Origin: Sanderia malayensis
Lineage: Eukaryota > Cnidaria > Scyphozoa > Semaeostomeae > Pelagiidae
NCBI GenBank assembly: GCA_013076295.1
Contig: RQOL01000861.1
Span: 62,001 to 126,000, forward strand
DNA: 64,000 bases
Direction of reading: 5' to 3'
The notes below the pieces were generated by a model. It was not told where the DNA came from. It did not search any database and saw only the letters and a list, made by a program, of their open reading frames with translations. The position numbers were made by a program, and so were the translations under genes. Of the stretch, positions 12,183-26,349 are shown piece after piece. How positions within the stretch are numbered: the stretch's first letter is position 1; each line of letters opens with the position of its first letter.

Positions 12183-12870
12183 TCGGTATGCACTTTCAGT
12201 TTAATGTTATTTGGATAATGAGATTCTCCTTTACTATTATGATCACCAACTTATTACTTACCATTTCAATCACAATTAGAATCTTATTCTTTTTCCAGTA
12301 TTTGCAGTTTAGCAGTTGCCATGCTGGTTGTTTTTTATTTTGCTAAAAACATTTTCGGTATGTACTTTCAGTTCAATGTTACTTGGATAATGAGATTCTC
12401 CTTTACTATTATGATAACCAACCATATGTATAACTTATTACTTACCATTTCAATCACAATTAGAATCTTATTCTTTTTCCAGTATTTGCAGTTTGGCAGT
12501 TGCCATGCTGGTTGTTTTTTATTTTGTTAAAAATTTTTTCGGTATGTACTTTCAGTTCAATGTTACCTGGATAATGAGATTCTCCTTTACTATTTACTAT
12601 TATGATCACCAACCACATGTATAACTTATTAGTTACCATTTCAATCACAAATAGAATCTTATTCTTTTTCCAGTATTTGCAGTTTGGCAATTGCCTTGCT
12701 GGTTGTTTTTAATTTCGTTTAAAACATTTTCGGTATGTACTTTCAGTTCAATGTTACTTGGATAATGAGATGCTCCTTTACTATAATGACCTCCAACCAT
12801 ATGTATAACTACCATTTCAATCACAATTAGAATCTTATTCTTTCTCAGTATTTGCAGTTTAGCAGTTGTC
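12183..12870 (+). repeat. Right-copy mini-exon-like tandem array
   Basis: This is the duplicate of the 143-830 array, with the same four units and the same acceptor and donor motifs, upstream of the frameshifted small ORF at 13,007. Confidence 0.7.
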
Positions 12871-13006
12871 CTTTGATTTTGTATCATATTATGTTATTTT
12901 GTATCAGTACCACTTCATGCAAAATTGTTCTGTTTTCACACACCAATTACTTTCACACTTATTAAAGAAAAATAACTATAATTTGTTTGCTTTAAGGTTA
13001 TCTAAT

Positions 13007-13281
13007 ATGGCTTCAAGGTACGGAAGTACGACAAAAAGCCAGAGCCAGAAAAACAAATAGTCATCTGGCTTGATGATGAAGCGAAAGTAATTATAGCAAA
13101 TATATATTAATTCATTATTTCATCAGTTTTTTTGCACAATTCACAATAGTTCATTCATATTTCATGGTTATTGTTTTCGTGGAAAATTCTGTCATTGTTT
13201 GCTTTTGTATCCTAGGAAATAACGTACAAAGACATTTTCCATCTGAAGAGGGAATGTGCTGCCCAATTCAAAGAATTGTAA
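13007..13281 (+). pseudogene. Right-copy small Helitron-linked ORF, frameshifted
   Basis: This is the same two-exon arrangement as at 967-1242 (exons 13,007-13,086 and 13,216-13,281). One A is missing from an A-run in exon 1, so exon 1 is 80 nt instead of 81 and the frame is lost. The indel is in a homopolymer, so a sequencing error is possible. Confidence 0.5.
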
Positions 13282-15384
13282 TTGCAGCACCAAAAAATTC
13301 TCCCTCCATGACAAGGAAGGGAGAAGACTCCAAACAAAAGATATAGTGTAAGTGTACCTTCTGTATTTGAAGCTCAGTTGTTTTATTGATATCTTCTAAA
13401 TATTGCATCACATCTTTTCACCAAAAAAAGCAACCTATAACACAGTTGTGTATTCACAGATCACAGAAGGAGGCCTTTGTCAAGATTGGCAACAACAAAA
13501 GAAGGGTGGGAGGCCACCCAAGAATTTTCTAGAACTCTGATGGTGGCCATGCCCACCCAAAGGGCTGTAAAAAATATGCAGGACATGTGTAAATAGTTTC
13601 TTAACTAACTTACACATGTCCTGTTTTTGACCATGCATGAAAGAGACAATCAGAAAATCAAAACCAATTAACAATACAAAATATATATATACATATGCAA
13701 AATTTGAAAAACCTTTCACATTTTTTGTTCATGCATGGTCAAAGTTTCATAACTATTTGCTCAAATTATATGTTCCAAATGTTCCAAATTATATGTTCCA
13801 GTATTTTTAATATTTCAATCATACTTTCAATAATTCAAAATGCTTCATAAATTATAAATGTTCACATGATTTCGTTGCAAAACCTTCACTTAATAACTTA
13901 CCGAATGCATGGTATTCACTTTCATGAATGTGATGTTGCAGTTGCACCAATTATAGTGGTAATGGTGGTCATTAAATCCCAGTATGATTCTTTTTTAAGC
14001 GATTTTTGCAATCTAAACTTAGAAAATGAGACTGGATTTAACACATTTTCAACAGTGAGCCAAAATACTTTATACGTACTCTTCAGATGGAAATGATTTA
14101 AGAAGATGCAGTTGGACTCTCACCATGCCTTTCCTCGATCTACTACTTGGCTTCCATGCCATCGGCGCCATGATGTAATTCAGTTTCACCACCTGCAGTA
14201 TTTTCCTCCTACCTTTATAGCCAATCTGAAGGACGAAGGGGAATTCCCCTTTTCACTAAAAGTTTCCCGCCTTTTTTAACATGTGACGTGTATAAACCAA
14301 TCATGACAGCTGTATAGCACAATAGAAATCCTGCCTCTCTAATTATTTGCACAATTAGATTTTGCCTAATTCAATTTTAGTTGTCCGAATTATCGATAGG
14401 ATATAATTAATAATATATGCAATTATTTATCGCTGAGTAAGTATTATGAAAGTTGTTTTTTTCTAACAAGCTATCATTATAAGCTAACAAGCTTCTTTAT
14501 CGCTATTTCGCTTATTAATGTCAACAATTTTTGTTTTTCTTCCTTTGCTTTTCATTACAAGAACAGGTTACGTGCTGTTCAGGCATAATATTTCAAGTTT
14601 ATAACTATTCTAATTTCTCTTTCTTTTCTTACCATAGTTTTGAAAGACACAACGCTCGGTAAGAAATAAATTTATTCATTGCAGTTTTTCCTTCTTACTA
14701 CTCTATTTAGCTCTTTCATTATTTATTTACTGTATAAAAAGAGGCCCAGTTTGATCGAATTTCAAATAACGGACACCTCTCTTTTACAAACTTCTTTCAA
14801 TTACGAAATGATATTTTTGTTTTTAAAAGATTGGTTTGTAAATGTAACCTATACAACAACCTACTCTTTACCACGGATAAAAACATGACTTTTGTTTTAT
14901 GCATCTGGAATATATAAATAAACATTTATGGACCCGTTTTCAACAAATTTACCCTGTAACCAAATTTGTTGACTTCTTGACAACTGCACTGGATTCAACA
15001 GGTTAATTTTCATTACGTCCAGGTATTCTGAGTCTCTTTTTATCATTCCTTTATTTATGTCGACAATAATTTTAATTTCAATTTACTCTTTTCCATTTTA
15101 GTGACTGTTTACATAACAGAAACGAGCACAGTTTAACGTAAGGGTTTTCATAAAATTTACATTATATTACATAGCATTACTTTTATGATAATGATTTATT
15201 TACAACATTATACTTTACGCCACCATACCCTTCAAATATATAATATTTAATTCTTTGTATTGCAGCTTTCCACAAGGCTATAATTATTCAATTGTTGTTG
15301 CTATTGAGGCCAAGCAATAACATTCACAATAATATTGCCTACTTTAATTTTTTCCTACTTCTTTTTCAATTCACAACTTGCACC

Positions 15385-18300
15385 ATGCTGCGCAAGGCCA
15401 ATGAAAGTATAACCGGTGACAGACGCCGAAATCAAGTGCGGGAGAATGTACAGTATAGGAGACAGATCAATCAACAGCTTCAACCTCAACAGACAGGAAA
15501 TACCTATAACGTACTTGCAGCAGTCAACGATCTTCAACAATTAAAACTCGAAAACCGTCAGCTAGAAGCCCCTGAATATCAGCCATTTCCAGCACAGTAT
15601 CCCTTTCCACAGATACAGCCAATGGAGATGGACATGGAACCAGAGCTTTCCATTCAGAACCAAGAGCTTCTAGCAGCAGGACAACCTTTAGACATCGAGA
15701 TGCAAGATGCAGTTCCAGTACCTGATGAAAATCAGATACCAGAACCCGTCGAAGATCAGCAAATGCAAGTTGACAACCCTGACCCCGAGAACAATGAAGC
15801 TGAAAACCTCATCCCCTTCTCCCCATTACCACACCACTTGAATAAAATGACCGGAACATGCATTCATTGTGGTGCAAAGTACTTCAAAGAAGAACAAAAC
15901 AAAAAAAACAGTACAACAAATGTTGCATGGGAGGTTTGATCGCTCTGGATCAAATTGAACCACCTCCAAACAGTGTGATGCATTTATATACTGGTGATGC
16001 TGCCGAATCAAAGTATTTCTTAAAGCACTTCCGCCAATACAACTCATTAATGGCCATGGCTTCACGGAAGGCTAATGTTGTACGTCATGCCAGAGCTGGA
16101 CCACCAGTTATCACAATTCACCGAAAGGCATATCACATGACCGGTAAGTAACATATCTATTCCTTTCATGCAATATTTCTAACTTCCAGAAATTCAGTTT
16201 AACATAGCTTATTATTGACTTATGAGTTGTACCCTAAATTCATATTTTCATACATATGCATTGTATTAAGTTAATTGCATTAATTATCACAGGTGTAACA
16301 GAAACAGACAGATCCAGAAAATACGCAGAGCTCTACATCATGGATACACAACAAGCATTGCAGGAACGGCAAAACACTGCAACAGAACAAGGTCTTCATT
16401 TGGACATCGTTGCACTTCTACAGAATGAATTGATGGCAGTCAATCGATTTGCGCAACATTATCGAAGCATGGGTGAAATATTGGAGGAACAGCGGCAGCA
16501 AGCTATTGCAAACAATCAGCCTGTTCTGACATTCAAAATGATCATAACAGGTCGCCCACAACAAGATCGCAGATACGATAATCCTACTGCCAGAGAAATT
16601 GCAGCTATATACACAGCACAGAATGGAGGTGCACCAAATCCTGATGATAGAGAATTGCAAGTTCAAACAAGACACGTAGATCTCGTGAAGGTTACAGTTT
16701 GGACCTGCAACGATTGCCGACTGCAAACGTAAGGGGTCAGCAAAACATGAATCGTATCCGACGCACCAGACTAACCCTCGCTGAATACTATTCATACAGA
16801 ATCCAGGTCAGGGATGCATTCTCAACCATCCACATTGCATCACTTCTATTTCAACAGTATCTGGTAGATGCATATACGAAGATAGAAGGCAATAAACTGC
16901 ACTGGATTATGAAAAATCAACGTCAGCTTTGTATTGACACATACCGTGGCCTGATGGATCATCTCCACAGAAGAGCTGAAATCGAAAACCAGATGGCCAG
17001 GGCTAATAATCCCAACCAGCCCATACATATCGATGTTGGCCGTGTTATCATTCTACCGTCATCCTTTCCAGGTAGCCAAAGAAACATGTATCAACTTTTT
17101 CAAGATGCAATGACAATCGTAAGGAAGTATGGCAAGCCAGACAACTTCCTCACAATGACTGCCAATCCTAAATGGAAGGAGATTTAAGAAAACATTCATC
17201 CGTATCAGACGACCAGTGATCGACCAGACATTGTGACAAGAGTATTTCAGTTCAAACTCAAAGAACTACTCGAAGACATACTACAACAACATTCTTGGAC
17301 ATGTCACTGCACATGTGTATGTCATAGAATTTCAGAAGAGAGGACTACCACACGCACACATGATTCTGTTTCTTTCGCAAGCTGATAAACCCAGAACACC
17401 ACAACAGGTATTGTTTACATGTACTAATAATTCTTTCTCTCATTGCTAACTTTATATCCAATGCACAGTCCAACTGTTCTGTACTACATTTCTAATATAC
17501 AATTGTTAATTATCATATTCATTGTCAGGTGGATCAACTGATATCAGCAGAGATTCCAGACCCACAGGATGCAAAATACCACAAGTTGGTCCTAAAGCAC
17601 ATGACACATGGACCCTGTGGAAATTTAAATCCTCAGTGCGTGTGCATGGAAAACAACACTTGCAAAAAGCGCTTTCCGAAAGAACAAGTTGCTGACACTC
17701 TAGTCAATGTCAATCCTCTCTATAGACGACGCTGTCTTCATCCAGTCAATAGAAATGATCGCATTTTGGATGATACTTGGGTAGTGCCACCCAACAGACA
17801 CCTACTCATCAAATATCAGTGTCATATCAACGTGGAAATATGCAGTACTGTAAAAGGTGTCAAGTACATTTTAAAATATATCCACAAAGGACATGATATG
17901 GCACATGTTGAAATTCTTGAGGAAAGTCAACAGCAAGTACCTGAAGACATTGAACACGATGAGGTGGGCCAGTACATCAACGCAAGATATATTGGACCAC
18001 ATGAAGCTGTCTATAGGCTTCTGCAGTTCCCCATGCACGACAAAAGCCACACAGTCAAACGGCTCTCTGTTCATTTGCCATTTGAGCAACAAGTCATCTT
18101 TCATGACAATGATAACGAACAAAGACTCAACAACATTGGTGATAGGACAACACCTACAGCATGGCTTGAACTCAACCAGCAAGATCCACCTGCACGTCAG
18201 TACCTCTATCATGAGATACCAGAGCATTATGTCTTCCAGGAGCATTCAAAACATTGACAGCCAGACAACAAAGAACAATGCCAATCATTGGTAGAGTTAC

Positions 18301-20388
18301 TCAAGTGCACCCGAGACCTTGCGAGCAAAAGTTTGCTCTCAGACTTTTGCTATTGCATCAACGAGGAGCTACTTCATTTGAAGACCTTCGTACAGTAGAA
18401 GGTAACCTATGTGACTCCTTAAAAGATGCAGCATTAGCTCTAGGGCTACTAGAAGTTGATGCCGAAGTCACACGTTGCCTTGATGAAGCTGCCATCTTCA
18501 ATATGCCTTCGCAACTCAGACAGTTGTTTGCATCATTGCTACTCTTTCAAAAGCCATCAGACATCAGAACACTCTTCAACGCCTTCAAAGAAGCAATGAG
18601 TGAAGACTTTGTCAGACATTATCAACTCAACAATCCAGACATAACCTTCCCAGACAGACACATGTATCAATGTTTACATGATATTGACAACAATTTGAAG
18701 GTTCATGGTTTGTCCATCACGAATTACGATCACCTTCCTCAGCTACCGGCCGACTTTGTCATTCCAGAACAAGGTGATTTACAATTTAACATGATGACAA
18801 TCATACTTATAAATCACTGTCTAATTTAGCCAAGATGTACTTCTACTTAATCCAAAATAAACTATTGTTTATGTTTTCAGAGGAAGATCACATGGATGTT
18901 GAACATGAAAGAGAGCAAGGAGAAGAAATGCGCACTGCATTGAATCCAGAGCAACGAGTTGTTTACACAGGCATTATTCAAGCAATTGAGGTGCAATCAG
19001 AACAAAACTGTCACTTTCTCGACGGACCAGCTGGCACAGGGAAACATTTCTCTACAACACGTTGGTTCGTAATCTTCATGCATCTGGACACAAAGTTCAG
19101 TGTATGTCTTGGTCAGGAATTGCAGCAAGACTGCTTATTAATGGCAGAACATCGTATTCGCAATTCCAAATTCCAATACCATTGAAGCTGGAATCAACAT
19201 GCAATGTCAAGAGACAGAGCCGAAGAGCACAAGTGTTGCGTGAAACAACCCTGTTTATATGGGATGAAGCTTCAATGATACCAGCATTGGCATTACAAGC
19301 AGTTGACAGACTGCTTCGGGATATCACAAGAGTTAACAAGCCATTTGGTGGCAATCTCATGTTACTTGGTGGTGATTTCAGACAAGTCTTACCTGTGGTC
19401 CCCAAAGCAGGAAGAGAGCAAATTGTATCAGAGAGTCTTAAATCATATCAAATCAGTGCTTTGTGGGCACAGTTTCGACAACATCACCTACATACAAACA
19501 TGAGAGCTGTTCAAGATGAATCTTACAGAGAGTTGTGAGAATGGCTCCTAAGACTCGGCAACAAACAAGAACCACATCATGCACTTGACAATATCACTTT
19601 GCCACATCAAATATGCACATCTTCGCGAGAGGAAATGCTCAACTTCATATATCCCGAGCCAAACACACCACAGTCCCACCTCATGTTGGATCCAATAACT
19701 ATTTCAGAACGTTGCTGTCTTACCCCAAAGAATGACTTCTCACATCAAATAAATGACATGATTCTGGAAAGACTACAAACTTCTGATAGAACATACTACA
19801 GCACAGACAGTGTGATAACAGAGGATGCAGATGAGGAGGCGGCATATCCAATTGAGTTTCTCAACAATCTAACTCCTAACGGAATGCCATTACATCGACT
19901 TACACTCAAGGTATGATTGACCTATATGTACTAATTATACATTAACTCTACACTTATTTTAAATATTGATAATGGTCCTTCGATGATACACATCGTAATC
20001 TTGAACATTCCTTATTATAGGTTGGTGCAACAATTATTCTTCTGAGGAATCTAAATCCAAAGAAAGGTCTTTGCAATGGCACAAGACTCATTGTACGCCA
20101 TCTCCGACGTAACGTGATCACAGCAGATATCATCACGAAGGAACACAGAGGCCTTTCAACATCAAGCGATGGCAATTTTCTGTCAGACTAGCATACTGCC
20201 TTACTATCAACAAGGCACAGGGACAATCTCTGAGGTATGTTGGTTTGTATTTACCTGAGCCCGTGTTCACACATGGTCAGCTATATGTGGCCATGTCAAG
20301 AGCAACATCATTTGACGGGCTCAAAGTATTCCTCCCAGAGGAAACACACAGGAAGACAAAAAACATTGTCTTCCAAGAAGTCCTGTAA
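15385..20388 (+). pseudogene. Helitron Rep/PIF1-type helicase gene, right copy (damaged)
   Basis: The exons match the left copy: 15,385-16,143, 16,293-17,407, 17,529-18,773, 18,881-19,910 and 20,021-20,388. The N-terminal exon is frameshifted only near the Cys cluster (~15,900), and the Rep exon 17,529-18,257 is long and open. The HUH and Tyr motifs are present. The helicase Walker A is broken by one missing A (GPAGTGK followed by a frameshift near 19,041), although the left copy is intact there. The shared deletions and the shared TGA show that neither copy can encode a whole transposase as it stands. The copies were probably mobilised or duplicated passively. Confidence 0.9.
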
Positions 20389-22105
20389 AGGTCTTCACAA
20401 ACTTTTGAGCATAAATTGCGTTGCTCACAGAGGGTGTCAGTCTACCAAAATGCACATACACAAATAACGGGGCTCAGATTGTGGTTCTAGCGGATCGGCA
20501 TTGCACTACAGTGTGATGTTCCCTGTTGCGATATCAGCACAACACTCAGAAAGCAAAGCCATAAAAAGCTTTCAACATTGCTGGTTTGCCACGCCACCCC
20601 AGTCAATAGGATCCGCCAAGAACGATCCGGACACTTTCACAACACTCCAGTGTCCGGGGGTGTTCGCCAACAGCAACAACACGATCTGGGTCCTCGGTAG
20701 CACCCGTATCAGAAGAGATATGCTTTGCCATGCTCTACGATATTGCCTATGGGAGTATGGCCTCCCTTTTCTCTGTGAAAACTGCAATCTCTACATTAAC
20801 CATAACTGTTTTAACAATAATTAGCATTGGATTATCCTCCTCTCAACCAATTAACTCATTTACTTATTCATTATAACAATATAGATGACCCAATATTATT
20901 TAGTATTCCAAATTTGAATTGCAGTTTTCATGAACAAGGAAACCTCGAACAAAGGTCACCCCTTGAAGTTGGTGTTCGACCTTTAAACTAATGTAACCGG
21001 CAATCTTCTTTTTTTACTACTACCAAACTTAATGGTGAAAACGCATTAATATGTGTCACGCGAGTATGATTTCCTATTGAACAATGCTGTCGGCATCGCT
21101 GAACACTCCACATAATGAAGAAATCAATAATATTTACAGACGGGACAAATTATCTCTCATTCATGTTCACTATTCCATTTATAAAACATGAACATTAAAT
21201 GAACATCAGAAGTATGTGTACATATTTATTCATGCATGTTAAAGCTCATGTTTACCTTTATGAAATTGTATGCCAAAAGTTTTTTATAGTTGTGTGTAGC
21301 ACATAGTTTAAGCTATCATGAATGATACTTACTTTTTACCGTTTATGTACTAATACATTATATGCAAAGACAAAACAGAATTAATCTACTCTCTTCTAAT
21401 TTACTAAGCTTCGTCAATGTGCGTTCTTAATGAGATGCATTTCTGCTCTTCTTCTCGCCAATAATAGCCCTTTATCCGCCATTGAAACGAGGTCGTTGAA
21501 AAACTTTGGCCTCTTTCCATCAATGCTCAGCGATAACTTTTGAAATATGAATTTGAAAGAGCTTGGCTTTGCATCACAAAAAGATCATCAAACAGGACAA
21601 CTTATATTTGGGAAACTATTTCCAAATTTACAGGGGATATTTTCAATGCATGTTACGGGTAATACACTTATACTTGATTTTTAACTTATTCCCAATTCAA
21701 TTTCATCAAATTGTTAAGGCCAAAACTTTACAAAACTTTACTGATTGCAACGAAATCGAAAATTTTGATCAGTTATTTAATACCTTTATAGTTTATTTGC
21801 TTCCAAAATAGATGTTTGATGCCCTGACTACATGTGCCTGCCAGTCTTAGCTTGGATTTAAACTATTTCTTGAAGTATTTACCAATTTATTGATCCCTTT
21901 TGTCCATTGCCTCCATGTATGTGTCACAAGAAAGATATATTGACATCCTCATCAAACTATTGTTATTTTCAATACTGATGATGGATGAAGCATTCGTAGA
22001 CCAGTGGAAAAATGATTTTCACTCAGTTTGCATTTCAAGCATCCTTTTTCATCTAATCCACAAGGGCTATTGATGAATATGGCTGCACAACTATCATGTC
22101 TAATA
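20389..22105 (+). other. Helitron 3' region, no clear gene (right copy)
   Basis: This is the duplicate of 8325-10,004. A less AT-rich island at about 20,460-20,770 has fairly open frames on both strands, but each is interrupted by stops, so it is not called as a gene. Confidence 0.6.
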
Positions 22106-22109
22106 TATA

Positions 22110-22855
22110 TATTCTACGGAGTCACGTGATGACGCAGTTTCCTTGCCAAAAACAATAGATTCGACCCGAAACAATAGGTCGAACGCCCCAAAACAATGGG
22201 TCGAAACGGCGAACCGTGTAATCAAAAAGGCTTTTTTGTTTGTACATTATTTGTGCTAAATTTCAAATGGAAAGTGCCAATTATTAATTAGACCAAGGTT
22301 ATCTATTGTTGGTTTCGTTTTTTTAAAGTTCTTTTGAATTATTCCATTAATAAATTGTGCTATCACGAAAAAACTACAGTTTACGGTGGCGAAATTTCCA
22401 AATTCGCGTCGCAAACTCCATATTCGAAGAGAGTATTCGCCCTTCACGTGACCCGTTTCGCCTTTTTCTGCAATTTGATTGGCTCTTTTCGCACGACTCA
22501 CATGGGTTGTCCATTGATTTCGTTTTTCGCCTTGCAAGAGGTACTTTTGGGGAAAACGCGTGTTTTTGTTTTTTTTCACACAAAGGGAAGGGCGCCTTTC
22601 AAATTGTTTTACCACCAGAATTATCTTTGCAAAAAGCTGCTATTTGTTTCAAAGACCCTGGAGAGTTGCAGGAAACAATTGGGAACACAGGTGATAGCTT
22701 TGTTTAGTATTTTGAGTTTAAATAGTTGTAGTCTTTGTAGGAGGCGTTGCTTCGGCATGCTTGCAACGCTTAGGCCCAATGAAAACAAAGTCAAAGTTAT
22801 GAATTTTTCCGGCGCTATTTGCACGATTTTCCTCATTTAAACTTTCGATAAGTGT
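22110..22855. repeat. Dispersed ~0.7-kb repeat, right copy
   Basis: This is the duplicate of 10,005-10,740 within the tandem unit, again followed directly by a TAGTAGG minisatellite. Confidence 0.5.
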
Positions 22856-22859
22856 TTGT

Positions 22860-23154
22860 ATGTTTTAATAGTAGGTATAGTATTTATAGTTTGCTTTTTT
22901 TAGTAGGTATAGTATGTTTTTATAGTAGGTATAGCATGTTTGTATAGTAAGCATAGTAGGTATAGTATGTTTGTATAGTAGGTATAGTAGGTATAGTATG
23001 TCTGTATAGTAGGTATAGTATGTTTGCATAGTAGGCATAGCATGTTTGTATAGTATGTATAGTAGGTATAGTATGTTTGTATAGTAGGTATAGTGGGTAT
23101 AGTATGTGGGTATCATAGGTATAGTAGGTTGTAGGTATATATGTATGTATGTAT
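22860..23154. repeat. TAGTAGG minisatellite, right copy
   Basis: This is the counterpart of 10,745-11,120 with a different unit number. Confidence 0.9.
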
Positions 23155-23283
23155 GGGCATGAGCGTAAGCGATTGCAGCACACGAACTGCGCCAACCACA
23201 GGCGAGCGCAGCGAGCTAACCCATTGTACGTGGGGTTGAAAGAGGCATGAGCGTAAGCGAATGCAACGCACGAAGTGTGCCAA

Positions 23284-23880
23284 GGTATGCATGTATGTAT
23301 GTATGTATGTATGTATATATATATGTATGTATGTAGGTATGTATGTATGTACGTATAGTATGTAGGTATAGTATGTTTTTATAGTAGGTATAGTATGTTG
23401 GTATAGTTTGTAGGTATAGCATGTAGGTATAGTATGATTTTATAGTAGGTATAGTATGTTTTATAGTAGGTATAGTATGTTGGTATAGTATGCAGGTATA
23501 GCATGTAGGTATACTATGTTTTATAGTAGGTATAGTATGTTGGTATAGTATGTAGGTATAGTATGATTTTATAGTAGGTATAGTAGGTATAGTAGGTATA
23601 GTAGGTATAGTATCTCTGTATGGTAGGTATTGTATGTTGGTATAGTATGTAGGTATAGTATGTTTTTATAGTAGGTATAGTATGAGTTTATAGTAGGTAT
23701 AGTAGGTATAGTATGTTTGTAGAGTAGTTATAATATGTTTCTATAGTAGGTATAGTATCTTGGTATAGTATTTAGGTATAGTATGTAGGTATGTATGTAT
23801 GTATGTATGTATGTATGTATGTATGTATGTATGTATGGGCATGAGCGGCAGCGAATGCAGCGCGCGAAGTGCGCCAACCA
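23284..23880. repeat. GTAT microsatellite and TAGTAGG minisatellite
   Basis: Long (GTAT)n blocks flank many imperfect GTAGGTATAGTATGTTGGTA units, closing with a palindromic 38-bp unit at 23,837. Confidence 0.9.
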
Positions 23881-24470
23881 GATTAAGCTTTGTTTACTTG
23901 ATGGACTGGGGCGAACGAGCAAAGCGAGTGATGACCCCTAGTTGTCCTATTATTCTATAACTATCATATCGTCATTTCATTGATTATTAATTCTTCCTTT
24001 TTCCTCTATGATTCTTATTGAACCAAATACTGAAGTGATTAACCGAAGCTGTCAATGTCGCTAATACTTGCTATTCACACCATGCAAATGTCAAATGACT
24101 GAAACAAACATTAACCACTCTATGCATGAAAAGTCAATGGAATCCTTGAAAAACTCATGAAAGGATAATTCTGTTTATGTAAGTTTCTATCACATTGTAA
24201 TTTAATTAGCTTTTGTGTCATGTTATTGCCTCATAGATTGATCTGGTACACAATAACAATCTATTACTTTTATCCTTGGGAGACAACTATCCTTGCTCAA
24301 ATGGTAGAGTAAAGTTTAAGTTCATTGTTCTGCTAACCTACCCAAAGTTACAATTTACATTCATTCAAATTTTTACTATCCCTTCACCAAAGGTTTTGTG
24401 CTTTCAAAGTTCAATTGGCATCTTATGATCCAATGTTGCATGTCAATGCAAAAATAGACAGACAGATAGA
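23881..24470. other. Intergenic sequence, no gene seen
   Basis: AT-rich unique-looking sequence with no sustained ORF, no clear splice signals and no repeat that I recognise. Confidence 0.5.
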
Positions 24471-24787
24471 CAGGCGAGCGCAGTGAGCTAAGCTATTGTA
24501 TGTGGGGTTCTAAGAGGCATGAGCGTTAGCAAATGCAGCGCACGAAGTGCACCCTATCAGTCAATGTTTCTTGATAATAGATAGACAGGGGAGCGCAGCG
24601 AGCTATCCCATTGTAAGTTGGGTTCACAGGGGCATGAGCGTTAGCGAATGCAGCGCAAAAAGGGCGCCCTATCAGCCAATGTTTCTTGATAATAGATAGA
24701 CAGGCGAGCGCAGCGAGCTAACCTATTGTACATGGGGTTGAAAGGGGCATGAGCGTAAGCGAATGCAGCACACGAAGTGCGCCAAGG
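24470..24787. repeat. Three tandem ~115-bp units with the palindromic element
   Basis: Each unit reads GACAGGCGAGCGCAGCGAGC, then a short CCATTGTA spacer, then the palindromic 38-bp unit. The first two end in CCCTATCAGTCAATGTTTCT and TGATAATAGATA. The third passes directly into a GTAT array. Confidence 0.8.
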
Positions 24788-25550
24788 TGTGTATGTATGT
24801 ATGTATGTATGTATGTATGTATGTATGTAGGTAGGTATGTATGTATGTATGTATGTATGTATGTAGGTATGTAGGTATAGTATGTTTTTTTCGTAGGTTT
24901 AGTATGTTGGTATAGTATGTAGGTATAGTATATAGGTATAGCATGTTTTTATAGTAGGTATAGTATGTTGGTATAGTTTGTAGGTATAGCATGTAGGTAT
25001 ATTATGCTTGTATGGTAGGTATAGTATGTTTGTATGGTAGGTATAGTATGTTTTATAGTAGGTATAGTATGTAGGTATACTATGTTTTATAGTAGGTACT
25101 ACATACATACCCGATCTACATACATACACTACTGTTAAATACATACAGACCATACATACAGACCATAGATACATACCTACATACATACGTACATAGATAC
25201 CTACATAGGATACATACATAAAAACATACATACCAACATACGATACATACATAAAATACATACATAAAAACATACATAATATACATACCAACATACGATA
25301 GATACATAAAATACATACATAACATACATACCAACATACGATACATACATAAAACATACATAACATACATAGCAACATACGATACATACATAAAAACATA
25401 CATAACATAAATAGCAACATACAATACCTACATAAAAAGATACATAACACAGATAAGAAGATATGATACATATATAAAATGTATAGATAATATACACAGG
25501 AATATATGATACATAGATAAAAAGATAGATGTATATGAAAGATGTATTTT
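24788..25550. repeat. Minisatellite with strand-polarity switch near 25,100
   Basis: From 24,788 to about 25,098 the plus strand is G-rich (GTAT and TAGTAGG units). From about 25,105 it becomes C-rich (ACATACATACCAACATACGA and relatives, units of about 40-50 bp). The two arms are roughly inverted relative to each other. Confidence 0.85.
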
Positions 25551-25956
25551 AGAGGAAATGCAGTATATGAGATTTTTTGGATTGAGAGTATTGTGCGGAT
25601 TTATTGATGATGATGTGGATGTTGTTGGGGTTTGCGATTGGTGTTGGGGAGCTGTTTTTGGTGCATGTTCTTGCGTGTTGCGTGTTTGTGTGGGTGGGAT
25701 TTTGGTCTTGGGAGGGTATGTTATTCATGTGGATGAAGTTAGATTGTAATATTATAAGTGGAGTTAGTCGGATGGTTTAGCGCGTTGTTGTGATTGCGTG
25801 GATGGCTTTTTGCAGATACGGGTCTGTGCAATTTGAAAGAGAAATAGTGCAAAGGTGATAAAGGGCAATGAGAAGGTACGTGGAAAATGTTTGGGAATAG
25901 AATGTGAACAGTAGAGAGAAAGGGGTTGGGAGTTGGTAGAAGGGGAAGTAAGCAGG

Positions 25957-26276
25957 AAATTGGAAATAAATGTGCAGTTAGTGACATGTAATTTCGATTG
26001 TTGCGATGATATATTTATTATTTAATTGATATACTGAAGTATATTGGATTTAAGAAGTGAAAAGTAGTAAATATGAAGGTAATAGTGAATCGGTATATAT
26101 AATAATAATGGTAGAAATTTGGAAATAAATGTGCAGTTAGTGACACATAATTTCGATTCTTGCGATGAAATATTTATTATTTAATTGATATAATGAAGTA
26201 TATGGTATTGAAGAAATTAAAAGTAGTAAGTATAAATGTAGTAGTGAATCGGTATATATAATGATAATAGTAGAAA
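25957..26276. repeat. Direct tandem repeat of ~158 bp, two units
   Basis: TTGGAAATAAATGTGCAGTT starts a unit near 25,960 and again near 26,118. Each runs through AATTTCGATT, TATTTATTATTTAATTGATA and GTGAATCGGTATATATAAT, with scattered substitutions. Confidence 0.75.
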
Positions 26277-26349
26277 TATAATAATCAGTTGAAAATAGAG
26301 TTGTTGGTGGTGTTTTTGGGGTTGTAGTTGTTTATTTGAGTTTATTGGT

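Larger units (their letters stand above)
12041..23283. repeat. Right copy of the ~12-kb tandem duplication
   Basis: This is the direct-repeat partner of the left copy in the same orientation. Homology ends in the minisatellite and palindromic-unit zone near 23,283, after which longer GTAT arrays follow. The near identity indicates a recent segmental or tandem duplication, or a false duplication in assembly. Confidence 0.95.

Noticed and set aside
25105..25545. CRISPR-like array
   Set aside because: Short near-identical units without unique spacers; an ordinary minisatellite in a eukaryotic context.
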